Assembly (NCBI GenBank): GCA_910585265.1 | Contig: CAJUCA010000021.1 | Coordinates: forward strand, 1 to 47,771 | Source: an uncultured Oscillospiraceae bacterium | Lineage (GTDB): Bacteria > Bacillota > Clostridia > Oscillospirales > Oscillospiraceae | Direction of reading: 5' to 3' | Length of the DNA stretch: 47,771 nt | Shown: positions 41,279 through 47,771 of the stretch, piece by piece | How the letters are laid out: each line of letters starts with the position of its first letter | How positions within the stretch are numbered: position 1 is the first letter of the stretch | The notes under the pieces: model-generated | Databases searched by the model: none | The model's input: the letters and a program-made list of their open reading frames with translations, nothing else | What the model was told of the DNA's origin: nothing | Made by a program: the position numbers and the translations under genes

Positions 41279-42372
41279 GCGAGATCCGCCTGCACACCGA
41301 AAACCTCAGCGTGGGCTATGGCAGAAAAACCCTCATTGGCGGCATCGGGCTGGAGCTGCGCCAGGGGCAGATCATGACCCTCATCGGCCCCAACGGGGCA
41401 GGCAAGTCCACCATTCTGAAAAGCCTCATCCGGCAGCTCCCCCTCACCGGGGGGACGGTGTACCTGGCGGGGAAGGACATGGCCGCCCTCAGCGAGCGGG
41501 ACACGGCCCGGAGGCTCAGCGTCCTCATGACCGCCCAGGTCCGCCCGGAGCTGATGACCTGCTTCGACGTGGCCGCCGCGGGGCGGTATCCCTACACCGG
41601 GCGGCTGGGCATCCTGACCCCGGAGGACCGGGAAAAGACGGCAAGGTGCCTGGAGCTGGTCCACGCCGCCGGACTGGCGGACCGGGACTTCTCCCGGATC
41701 AGCGACGGGCAGCGGCAGCGGGTGCTGCTGGCCCGGGCGTTGAACCAGGAGCCGGAGGTGCTGGTGCTGGACGAGCCCACCTCCTTCCTGGACATACGGC
41801 ACAAGCTGGAGCTGCTGGCCATTTTGAAGGACATGGTGCGCACCCGGAGGCTGGCGGTGATCCTGTCCCTCCACGAGCTGGAGCTGGCCCAGAAGATCAG
41901 CGACTGGGTGGTGTGCGTCCGGGGGGACGTTATCGCCCGCCAGGGCCCCCCGGAGGAGATCTTCACCCCGGAGTACATCGCCGACCTGTACGGCGCGGCC
42001 CGGGGGAGCTACAACGCCCTGTACGGCTCCCTGGAGCTGGAGGCCCCCTCCGGGCCGCCGGAGGTGTTCGTCATCGGCGGCGGGGGCGCGGGCATCCCGG
42101 TGTACCGCCGCTTGCAGCGGCAGGGAACGCCCTTCGCCGCCGGGGTGCTGGCGGAAAACGACCTGGACTGCCCCGTGGCCCAGGCGTTGGCGGCGGAGAT
42201 CGTCACGGAGAAGCCCTTCCGGCCCATCGGGGACGGGGCCTTCCGGCGGGCGGCGGCGGTGATGGAGCGGTGCGCCCGCGTGCTCTGCCCGGTGGCGGAG
42301 TTCGGGGCAATGAACGAGGGAAACCGCCTGCTGCGGGAGCTGGCCCGGGACCGGGGAACGCTGGCGGACTGA
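41275..42372 (+). CDS. FecE/BtuD-type ABC ATPase with C-terminal extension
   Basis: 365 residues, about 100 more than usual. Residues 1-255 form the ABC ATPase: Walker A GPNGAGKST (38-46), signature ISDGQRQR (142-149, with Asp for the usual Gly), Walker B VLVLDEPTSFLD (162-173) and switch His in LSLHELELA. Residues 261-358 form an added domain beginning VFVIGGGGAGIPVYRRL, a Rossmann-like nucleotide-binding loop, and including LCPVAEFGAMNEGNRLL. Its function is unknown. The ATG at 41275 overlaps the permease stop. It is the last gene of the operon before a strong terminator. Confidence 0.92.
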   Translation: MSEIRLHTENLSVGYGRKTLIGGIGLELRQGQIMTLIGPNGAGKSTILKSLIRQLPLTGGTVYLAGKDMAALSERDTARRLSVLMTAQVRPELMTCFDVAAAGRYPYTGRLGILTPEDREKTARCLELVHAAGLADRDFSRISDGQRQRVLLARALNQEPEVLVLDEPTSFLDIRHKLELLAILKDMVRTRRLAVILSLHELELAQKISDWVVCVRGDVIARQGPPEEIFTPEYIADLYGAARGSYNALYGSLELEAPSGPPEVFVIGGGGAGIPVYRRLQRQGTPFAAGVLAENDLDCPVAQALAAEIVTEKPFRPIGDGAFRRAAAVMERCARVLCPVAEFGAMNEGNRLLRELARDRGTLAD

Positions 42373-42390
42373 ACGGCCCCAACAGTGTGA

Positions 42391-42428
42391 AGCCTCCGGC
42401 GGGAGTGATCGCCCGCCGGAGGCTTTTT
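42391..42428 (+). terminator. Terminator of the chelatase-transporter operon
   Basis: Thirteen-base stem AGCCTCCGGCGGG/CCCGCCGGAGGCT, 8-base loop, then TTTTT, 19 bases after the ATPase stop. Confidence 0.92.
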
Positions 42429-42466
42429 CCTGCTTGCGGTCTTTCCCGCCATTCTGTAGAACCCGC

Positions 42467-42796
42467 TCAGCCCCGCGCGGCCTGATACCCCTCGCCCCAG
42501 GCCCGCATGGCGTCCAGGATTGGCTCCAGGCTGTGCCCCAGCTCCGTCAGCCTGTATTCCACCCTGGGGGGCACCTCGGCATAGACGGTGCGGACCAGCA
42601 GCCCGCTGTCCTCCATCTGCCGCAGCTGGCTCGTCAGCACCTTTTGGCTCACCGGCCCCACGGACCGCCTCAGCTCCCCAAACCGTTTGGCCCCGGGGAG
42701 CAGGTCCCGCAGGATCAGCACCTTCCACTTATCGGAGATCAGCGTCAGCGTCGTCTCCACCGGACAGGCCGGAAGCGTCCTCTCTGCGCTTGTCAA
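42467..42796 (-). CDS. HxlR family transcriptional regulator
   Basis: A 109-residue winged-helix regulator: CPVETTLTLISDKWKVLILR at the N-terminus, then FGELRRSVGPVSQKVLTSQL and YAEVPPRVEYRLTELGHSL, the canonical HxlR motifs. The Cys near the N-terminus (PACPVE) is the residue often used for redox or electrophile sensing in this family. Starts at TTG 42796 with GGAGG about 8 bases upstream. It is transcribed away from the truncated PPOX gene, the usual arrangement for an HxlR-controlled enzyme. Confidence 0.92.
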   Translation of the reverse strand: MTSAERTLPACPVETTLTLISDKWKVLILRDLLPGAKRFGELRRSVGPVSQKVLTSQLRQMEDSGLLVRTVYAEVPPRVEYRLTELGHSLEPILDAMRAWGEGYQAARG

Positions 42797-42845
42797 TTCC
42801 GTTCCCTCCCCTTCCCAACCGTTTCCGCCACGGATGTACGGCTTT

Positions 42846-42875
42846 ATTTTAGGGTATGGGGCCGGAATGTGTCAA
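42846..42875 (-). promoter_or_regulatory. Promoter of the HxlR gene
   Basis: Minus strand: TTGACA (42875-42870), 18-base spacer, TAAAAT (42851-42846). Confidence 0.7.
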
Positions 42876-42966
42876 GGCCCCCGGAAAATTCCCCAAGAAA
42901 GCGGCCCCGAAGCCCCGGAACGCCCATGGTTACCCGGCGGTGCCTATGCCACGATCAAGTGCGTAC

Positions 42967-42995
42967 TTTACGGCGGCGGAATTTTGCGGTATACT
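42967..42995 (+). promoter_or_regulatory. Promoter of the truncated PPOX gene and OpuC operon
   Basis: TTTACG (42967-42972), 17-base spacer, TATACT (42990-42995), about 50 bases before the PPOX start. It may also drive the osmoprotectant transporter genes, as no terminator intervenes. Confidence 0.65.
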
Positions 42996-43044
42996 GTCCC
43001 TATCAACCGGGGGCGCGCCGCCCCCGGCACCGGAGGTCACAGCC

Positions 43045-43284
43045 ATGAACGATACCGCGAAGCAATACGCCAGCCTGTTCCGGCAGGTGAAGACCGCCAC
43101 CGCCCAGGGCCGTCCCCAGGCCCGCATCATCAACATCATGCTGGCGGAGGACGACGGGATGTATATCGTCACCTCGAAGGGCAAACCCTTTTACAAGCAG
43201 CTGGTGGACACCGGGGAGATCGCCCTGGCCGCCATGTGCCCCGGCTGCCAGCCGCTGAAATTCACCGGGCGGCTCCACCCCTGA
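43045..43284 (+). pseudogene. Truncated pyridoxamine 5'-phosphate oxidase-like (flavin-binding) protein
   Basis: Only 79 residues, against roughly 130-150 for the family. The fragment holds the N-terminal beta-barrel strands (ARIINIMLAEDDGMYIVTSK, KPFYKQLVDTGEIALAAMCP, LKFTGRLHP) and stops where the second half of the barrel should begin. A promoter and GGAGG site are intact. The OpuC permease starts 6 bases on, so a deletion joining the two genes is likely. Whether the stub is still made or functional is unknown. Confidence 0.7.
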
Positions 43285-43289
43285 AGGCC

Positions 43290-43934
43290 ATGATAGAGCT
43301 GATTTCATCCGTTTTCGCCCTCTACGGGGAGCGTTGGGACTGGTTCCTGGGCCTGCTGCGGGAGCACTTCCTCCTGTCGGGGCAGGCCATCCTGCTGTCC
43401 GGGGCCATCGGCCTTCTGCTGGGCGTGTGGATCTCCCAGCACCCAAGGCTGGCCCCCGCCGTGATGGGGGTGTGTAACGTGCTGTACACCATCCCCGCCA
43501 TCTCCCTGCTGGGCATTCTCATCCCCTTCACCGGGATCGGGAACCGGACGGCGGTGACCGCCCTCACCATCTACGGGATCATGCCCATGGTGCGCAACAC
43601 CTACGTGGGCCTCACCACCCTGGACCGGGACATCCTGGAGGCCGCCCGGGGCATGGGCGGCACCGAGCTTCAGACCCTGCTGCGGATCAAGCTGCCCCTG
43701 GCGGCGGGGGTGATCCTGGCGGGTGTGCGGAACATGGTGGTGATGACCGTCTCGGTGGCGGGCATCGCCTCCTTCGTGGGGGCGGGGGGCCTGGGCGTGT
43801 CCATCTACCGGGGCATTACCATCTACAATCCGGCCATGACCGCGGCGGGGAGCATTCTCATCGCCGCCCTGGCGGTCCTGCTGGATCTGCTGCTGGCCCG
43901 GTTGGAGCAATATTTTAAAAAGCGTGGGAGCTGA
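43290..43934 (+). CDS. Osmoprotectant ABC transporter permease (OpuCB/ProW-like)
   Basis: A 214-residue membrane permease with about five hydrophobic segments. The ATPase-contact motif is EAARGMGGTELQTLLRIKLP, preceded by NVLYTIPAISLLGILIPFTG and followed by VSVAGIASFVGAGGLG, matching OpuBB/OpuCB/YehW permeases for glycine betaine, choline or carnitine. It is followed by binding-protein and ATPase genes. The start at 43290 lies 6 bases beyond the stop of the truncated PPOX gene, with only AAGG as ribosome site, so translation may depend on coupling. Confidence 0.92.
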   Translation: MIELISSVFALYGERWDWFLGLLREHFLLSGQAILLSGAIGLLLGVWISQHPRLAPAVMGVCNVLYTIPAISLLGILIPFTGIGNRTAVTALTIYGIMPMVRNTYVGLTTLDRDILEAARGMGGTELQTLLRIKLPLAAGVILAGVRNMVVMTVSVAGIASFVGAGGLGVSIYRGITIYNPAMTAAGSILIAALAVLLDLLLARLEQYFKKRGS

Positions 43935-43939
43935 TTGTA

Positions 43940-44842
43940 ATGAAACAGAAACTTTTGAAATTCGTGCTGGCCCTGGCGGTCCTGGCGGGGCTGTCCGGCT
44001 GCGGGAAGCCCGCCGCCGGGCCCGTCAAAATCGCCACCAAGCCCATGACGGAGCAGTATATCCTGGGGGAAATGCTGGGCCTGCTCATTGAGGACGCGGG
44101 CTATGAGGTGGAGATCACCAAGGGCATCGGCGGCGGCACCAACAACATCCACCCCGCCATGGAGCAGGGGGAGTTCGACCTCTATCCGGAGTACACCTCC
44201 AGCGGCTGGGTCATGGTGCTCAAGCACGACGCCGCCGGCGTGGACGACGGCGAAATGCTGGACAAGCTCCAGGCGGAGTATCAGGAGAAGTTCGGCATGA
44301 CCTGGGTGGGGCTGTACGGGTTCAACAACACCTTTGCCGTGGCGGTCCGGGAGGACGTGGCCCGGCAGTACGGGCTGAAAACCACCAGCGATCTGGCGGC
44401 CGCGGCGGGGGAGCTGAACTTCGGCGGAAACCCGGACTATCTGGAGCGGGCGGACGGCTTCCCCCTGCTGGCCCAGTCCTACGGGCTGGACTTCCAGAGC
44501 GTCCGCGATATCGACATCGGCCTGAAGTACCAGGCCCTCCGGAGCGGGGACATCGACGTCACCAACGCCTTTACCACCGACGCCCAGCTGGGCAGTCCGG
44601 ACGGCGGCATCGTCACCCTGGAGGACGACAAGCACCTGCAAGTCAATTATTTCTGCTCCACGGTGGTGCGGCAGGACGCGCTGGAGAAATACCCCGGCCT
44701 GGAGGACGCGCTGAAGAAGATGGACGGCCTGCTGACCGACGGGGAGATGGCCCGCCTGAACTACCTGGTGGAGGTGGAGGGGATGGACGAAAAAGAGGCG
44801 GCCCGGACCTTCCTGACGGAAAAGGGCGTTTTGAAGGGATGA
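43940..44842 (+). CDS. Osmoprotectant-binding lipoprotein (OpuCC/OsmX type)
   Basis: A 300-residue type II binding protein. The signal ends in lipobox LAGLSGC. The domain shows KIATKPMTEQYILGEMLGLL, GGGTNNIHPAMEQGEFDLYPEY (split motif for ligand loop) and GDIDVTNAFTTDAQL, typical of OpuAC/OpuCC/ProX-like receptors for quaternary amines. It starts 6 bases after the permease stop. The exact compatible solute cannot be read from sequence. Confidence 0.92.
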   Translation: MKQKLLKFVLALAVLAGLSGCGKPAAGPVKIATKPMTEQYILGEMLGLLIEDAGYEVEITKGIGGGTNNIHPAMEQGEFDLYPEYTSSGWVMVLKHDAAGVDDGEMLDKLQAEYQEKFGMTWVGLYGFNNTFAVAVREDVARQYGLKTTSDLAAAAGELNFGGNPDYLERADGFPLLAQSYGLDFQSVRDIDIGLKYQALRSGDIDVTNAFTTDAQLGSPDGGIVTLEDDKHLQVNYFCSTVVRQDALEKYPGLEDALKKMDGLLTDGEMARLNYLVEVEGMDEKEAARTFLTEKGVLKG

Positions 44843-44848
44843 GCCGCC

Positions 44849-45604
44849 ATGAACCCTGCCATTGAGTTCCACCGCGTTCAAAAGTCTTTCGGCTCCCAGC
44901 CCGTCCTGCGGGACTTCTCCCTGTCCGTGGAGCAGGGGGCCTTTCTGACGGTGATCGGACGCTCCGGCTGCGGCAAGACCACCGCCCTGCGGCTGGTGAA
45001 CGCGCTGATCGCCCCCGACGGGGGCCGGGTGCTGGTGAAGGGGCGGGACGCGGCCCAGGCCGACCCCGCCGCCCTCCGCCGGGGCATCGGGTACACCATC
45101 CAGAACGTGGGGCTGTTCCCCCACATGACGGTGGAGAAGAACATCGCCTATGTGCCCGCCCTCTCCAAGTCCCCCCTGTGGAAGGGGGAGGAGCGGCGCA
45201 GGCGGGCGGCGGAGCTGCTGGAGAGCGTGGGGCTGGAGCCCGCCCTGGCGGGCCGCTACCCCCGGGAGCTGTCCGGCGGGCAGCGTCAGCGGGTGGGGAT
45301 CGCCAGGGCCCTGGCCGCCCAGCCGGATATCCTGCTGATGGACGAGCCCTTCGGGGCGGTGGACGAGATCACCCGCCGCCAGCTCCAGGACGAGATCCTG
45401 CGCATCCACCAGGAGCGGGGCATCACCATCCTGTTCGTCACCCACGACATTGAGGAGGCGTTGCGGCTGGGCACCCAGGTGCTGGTGATGGAGGAGGGCC
45501 GCGCGGCCCAGCTGGACGCCCCCAGCGCGCTCATGGCCCGCCCCGCCACCCCCTTCGCGGCCCAGCTGGTCCGGCGGAGCCGGGATTTTTCTCCCAGGCG
45601 GTAG
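44849..45604 (+). CDS. Osmoprotectant ABC transporter ATP-binding protein, lacking CBS domains
   Basis: A 251-residue ABC ATPase of the OpuCA/ProV group: Walker A GRSGCGKTT, Q-loop IQNVGLFPHMTVEKNI, signature LSGGQRQR, Walker B ILLMDEPFGAVDEITR, switch FVTHDIEEAL. Typical OpuCA proteins carry two C-terminal CBS domains that sense ionic strength; this one ends at the ATPase domain with VRRSRDFSPRR. It is the last gene of the operon, 7 bases after the receptor gene. Regulation by osmolarity would have to come from elsewhere. Confidence 0.92.
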   Translation: MNPAIEFHRVQKSFGSQPVLRDFSLSVEQGAFLTVIGRSGCGKTTALRLVNALIAPDGGRVLVKGRDAAQADPAALRRGIGYTIQNVGLFPHMTVEKNIAYVPALSKSPLWKGEERRRRAAELLESVGLEPALAGRYPRELSGGQRQRVGIARALAAQPDILLMDEPFGAVDEITRRQLQDEILRIHQERGITILFVTHDIEEALRLGTQVLVMEEGRAAQLDAPSALMARPATPFAAQLVRRSRDFSPRR

Positions 45605-45644
45605 GCGGATCAGGGCTGATCTCCGGCAAGGCAAACGAGACGGG

Positions 45645-45674
45645 AAGGCCCCCGCCAGCGATGGCGGGGGCCTT
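45645..45674 (+). terminator. Terminator-like hairpin after the OpuC operon
   Basis: Thirteen-bp stem AAGGCCCCCGCCA/TGGCGGGGGCCTT with a four-base loop; only TT follows, so the U-tract is weak. Confidence 0.6.
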
Positions 45675-45689
45675 CCTGTGTCCACGCCG

Positions 45690-45740
45690 CAAAACGCCGC
45701 CGGATCATCCTGCCTTTAGGCGGGACGGTCCGGCGGCGTT
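45690..45740 (-). terminator. Terminator-like hairpin after the RidA gene
   Basis: Minus strand: a 12-bp stem AACGCCGCCGGA/TCCGGCGGCGTT enclosing 24 bases (with an inner CCCGCC/GGCAGG pairing), ending in TTTT. Confidence 0.6.
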
Positions 45741-45758
45741 GTTCTATGGGGTTGGGGC

Positions 45759-46133
45759 TTACTTGACGGCCACGGCCTCGATCTCAAACAGCGCGCCCTT
45801 GGGCAGGGCGGCGGCCTGGACGCAGGAGCGGGCGGGGGCCTCGCCGGGGAAGTACTTGGCGTAGATGGCGTTGATGGCGGCGAAGTCGCCCATGTCCGCC
45901 AGGAACACGGTGGTTTTCACCACATCGGCGCAGGTCATGCCCGCGGCGGCCAGCACGGCGGACAGGTTGTCCAGGGCCTGGGACGCCTGGGCCTCCACGC
46001 CCTGGGGCAGCTCCCCGGTGGCGGGGATCAGGCCCAGCTGGCCGGAGGTATACAGGGTGTTTCCCGCCAGCTTGGCGTGGCAGTAGGGCCCCACGGCGGC
46101 GGGGGCGTTGGGGGCGGTGATGATCAGGTTCAT
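45759..46133 (-). CDS. ridA: RidA family enamine/imine deaminase
   Basis: A 124-residue protein of the YjgF/YER057c/UK114 family, a homotrimer that hydrolyses reactive enamine intermediates such as 2-aminoacrylate from PLP enzymes. Motifs: APAAVGPYCHAKLAGNTLYTSGQLG near the N-terminus (in two parts), VVKTTVFLADMGDFAAIN, and the C-terminal ARSCVQAAALPKGALFEIEA with the conserved Arg and Glu. Full length. AAGGAGG precedes the ATG, and it is monocistronic. Confidence 0.95.
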   Translation of the reverse strand: MNLIITAPNAPAAVGPYCHAKLAGNTLYTSGQLGLIPATGELPQGVEAQASQALDNLSAVLAAAGMTCADVVKTTVFLADMGDFAAINAIYAKYFPGEAPARSCVQAAALPKGALFEIEAVAVK

Positions 46134-46166
46134 GGGAAGTCCTCCTTCACAAATGTGGTCAGGTCC

Positions 46167-46194
46167 ATTATAACGCGGATACCTGAAGAATCAA
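46167..46194 (-). promoter_or_regulatory. Promoter of the RidA gene
   Basis: Minus strand: TTGATT (46194-46189), 16-base spacer, TATAAT (46172-46167), about 35 bases before the start codon. Confidence 0.65.
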
Positions 46195-46251
46195 TCGGTG
46201 TCCTGAATTATTTTCTGCTTCCGGGGCTGTGCCGCCAAGATGGGACGCGGC

Positions 46252-47771
46252 CTACAGGTTCGCGAACATATCCATCTGCTTTTGAAGCTCCCCGACGATC
46301 TCCTGGTTGGCGTCCATCCGCCCGGTGATCCCCTCCATGTCGTCCACCAGGACCCGGGTGCTTCCCGCCGCGCCGCTGATCCCGGAGGCCGCCCCGTCGA
46401 TCGACCCGGATATGCTGGAGATGGAGACGGCGATCTGGTCAATCGCGCCCTTCAGCCGCTCCACCCGGCCGTTGTACTCCACCATGGCCTGCCCGATGTA
46501 GTCCGAATCCTCCCGGTACTGCTGCCCCGCCTGGACGGACCGCTCCAGCTGCTCCGCGATCACCCGGCTCAGATAGCTGGTCAGCTCCCGGGCGTTGTTG
46601 GCCAGGTATTCCACCGCCCCTGTGACCACCCCGCTGACCTGCTGGATGTGGCTGGCGGTCTCCGCGCAGGAATCGGCCAGCTTGTGGACCTCCTGCGCCA
46701 CCACGGAGAACCCGGCCCCCGCCGCCCCCGCCCGGGCGGCCTCGATGGAGGCGTTGACGGCGATGAGGTTGGTGGAGGAGGATATGTTGAGGATATCCTC
46801 GGTGAGGGCCCGGATCTGGTCCACGCTGTGGCTCTTTTCAATGGCCTCGTCCAGCATGGTCATGATGTCCGCCGTCTTGTCCTGGATCACCTTTGTCTCC
46901 AGCCGGGCGGCCCGCTCCATCTCCTCCGCCCGCTCCCGCATCCCGGTGGAGTAGGCCGTGATGGCGGAGCACTCCTCCGCCATGCGCTGGGTGTCCTCCT
47001 GGGTTCCCGCCGCGCTGGCGGTGATGGCCGCCGCGCTGCCCGCCACCTCCTCCAGGGCGGCGGAGAGCTGCTCCGTCAGCTGGGACAGGGTGCGCACGCT
47101 GTCGTTGGAGTGCCGCGCCCGCTGGCGCACCTCTCCCACCACGCCGCTGATCCGCTCCGAGCTGTCCTGGAGGGTGCCCATGGTGTCCCGGATGGGGGTG
47201 AGCACGTACCTGCGGATGATCCGGAAGGCCGCCGCCACCAGGAAAATGCCCACCACCAGGGTGATCGCGCTGGTGATCAGGGAGATGACGTACACCAGGG
47301 TGAGCCGCCCCTTGGCCTCCCCCGCCTCCTGGCTCACCGCGTCGGACAGGGCGTCGATCTCCGCCTCCGCCGCCCTGCTCCAGCTCGCCACGTCCCCGTT
47401 GGCGGTGGCGTATGCCTCCTGGGTCTTGCTGTCCGCGCTGGCACTGACCAGATAGACCAGGGCGTGCTTAAACTCCCCGTAGCTGTTCTGGAGGGATTGA
47501 TATGCCTCCCGCTCCTTTTCCGAGACAAACTCCTGGTAGGCCCCCAGCTTTTCGTCCAGGGCGGCCTCCTCCGCCTTGATCTCCTGCACCAGCTGGATCA
47601 TGGTGGCGTGATCCGCCGCCACGATGTGGGACAGGGCCAGGCGGTGGATATCCATGACGGACCGCCGGATGTCCTCCAGCCGCTCCTCGCTGGCCATGCT
47701 GCTGTCCACAATCCGGCCCGCGTTGGCGTGGACGTTGTTGATGCTGAATACCGCCAGAAGATTGGACAGCA
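46252..47771 (-). CDS. Methyl-accepting chemotaxis protein, N-terminus cut by window end
   Basis: The 505 codons visible show a helical extracytoplasmic sensor of the four-helix-bundle kind (the frame at the window edge reads NVHANAGRIVDSSMAS), a second membrane segment (LTLVYVISLITSAITLVVGI), a HAMP-like linker, and the coiled-coil signalling domain with the hairpin tip NASIEAARAGAAGAGF and VVAQEVHKLAD that contacts CheA/CheW. The first membrane helix and start lie beyond 47771. No other chemotaxis genes are in the window. It ends 57 bases before the inferred RidA -35; no clear terminator follows. Confidence 0.93.
   Translation of the reverse strand, partial: LSNLLAVFSINNVHANAGRIVDSSMASEERLEDIRRSVMDIHRLALSHIVAADHATMIQLVQEIKAEEAALDEKLGAYQEFVSEKEREAYQSLQNSYGEFKHALVYLVSASADSKTQEAYATANGDVASWSRAAEAEIDALSDAVSQEAGEAKGRLTLVYVISLITSAITLVVGIFLVAAAFRIIRRYVLTPIRDTMGTLQDSSERISGVVGEVRQRARHSNDSVRTLSQLTEQLSAALEEVAGSAAAITASAAGTQEDTQRMAEECSAITAYSTGMRERAEEMERAARLETKVIQDKTADIMTMLDEAIEKSHSVDQIRALTEDILNISSSTNLIAVNASIEAARAGAAGAGFSVVAQEVHKLADSCAETASHIQQVSGVVTGAVEYLANNARELTSYLSRVIAEQLERSVQAGQQYREDSDYIGQAMVEYNGRVERLKGAIDQIAVSISSISGSIDGAASGISGAAGSTRVLVDDMEGITGRMDANQEIVGELQKQMDMFANL

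Overview
The window looks like part of the chromosome of a high-GC, anaerobic, endospore-forming member of the Clostridia, most like gut Oscillospiraceae of the Flavonifractor/Lawsonibacter kind. This is an inference from the spoIIA sporulation operon, RNase Y, an anaerobic sulfatase-maturase-like radical SAM protein, GHKL-type kinase architecture, lipoprotein-based ABC transporters, strong AGGAGG ribosome sites and a complete anaerobic (early cobalt insertion) cobalamin pathway. GC content is very high, so most long antisense frames are shadows.

Layout. 1-1017 (minus): spoIIAA-spoIIAB-sigF, the last cut by the window edge. 1137-2491 (minus): an ECF sigma/anti-sigma pair with a promoter that looks autoregulated. 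2575-5359 (minus): a polar amino-acid ABC transporter whose 3' end is followed by 84-bp tandem repeats that re-encode its C-terminus. 5551-7722 (minus): a GNAT protein, a DUF2156 protein and an AT-richer small exported protein. 7865-10286 (minus): RNase Y with a long structured leader, and dCMP deaminase. 10354-11984 (minus): PadR regulator and DUF2812 membrane protein; their promoter carries a 176-bp element folding into two tandem cloverleaves. 12366-14386 (plus): branched-chain aminotransferase and rhamnulose-1-phosphate aldolase. 14438-17616: CTP synthase (minus) and an orphan GHKL histidine kinase (plus), from divergent promoters. 17688-19629: a radical SAM/SPASM protein (minus) and a TetR regulator (plus), then two adjacent 162-bp MITE-like repeats.

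20076-34719 (minus) is a 17-gene cobalamin operon (cbiD-L-F-H-J-ET-A, cobT-U-S, a short CobU-like gene, cobC, cbiB, cobD, cbiP, cbiC, cobO), with most genes overlapping at ATGA or GTGA. It starts behind a cobalamin riboswitch and intrinsic terminator. cbiG, needed for the same pathway, is transcribed divergently from its own promoter, which has no riboswitch. With cbiG, the cluster covers the route from cobalt-factor II to adenosylcobalamin.

36183-42372 (plus) is the most unusual region. A second, nearly identical cobalamin riboswitch controls a secreted S-layer-homology protein fused to a full CbiK cobaltochelatase with its metal/tetrapyrrole residues intact. It is followed by a proline-rich lipoprotein sharing the chelatase's C-terminal domain, and a BtuFCD/FecBCD-type ABC importer whose ATPase has an extra C-terminal domain. 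I propose a B12-repressed, surface-anchored chelatase-importer system for cobalt or tetrapyrrole acquisition.

42467-45604: an HxlR regulator (minus), a truncated PPOX gene, and an OpuC-like osmoprotectant ABC transporter (plus). 45759-47771 (minus): a RidA protein and a methyl-accepting chemotaxis protein cut by the window end.
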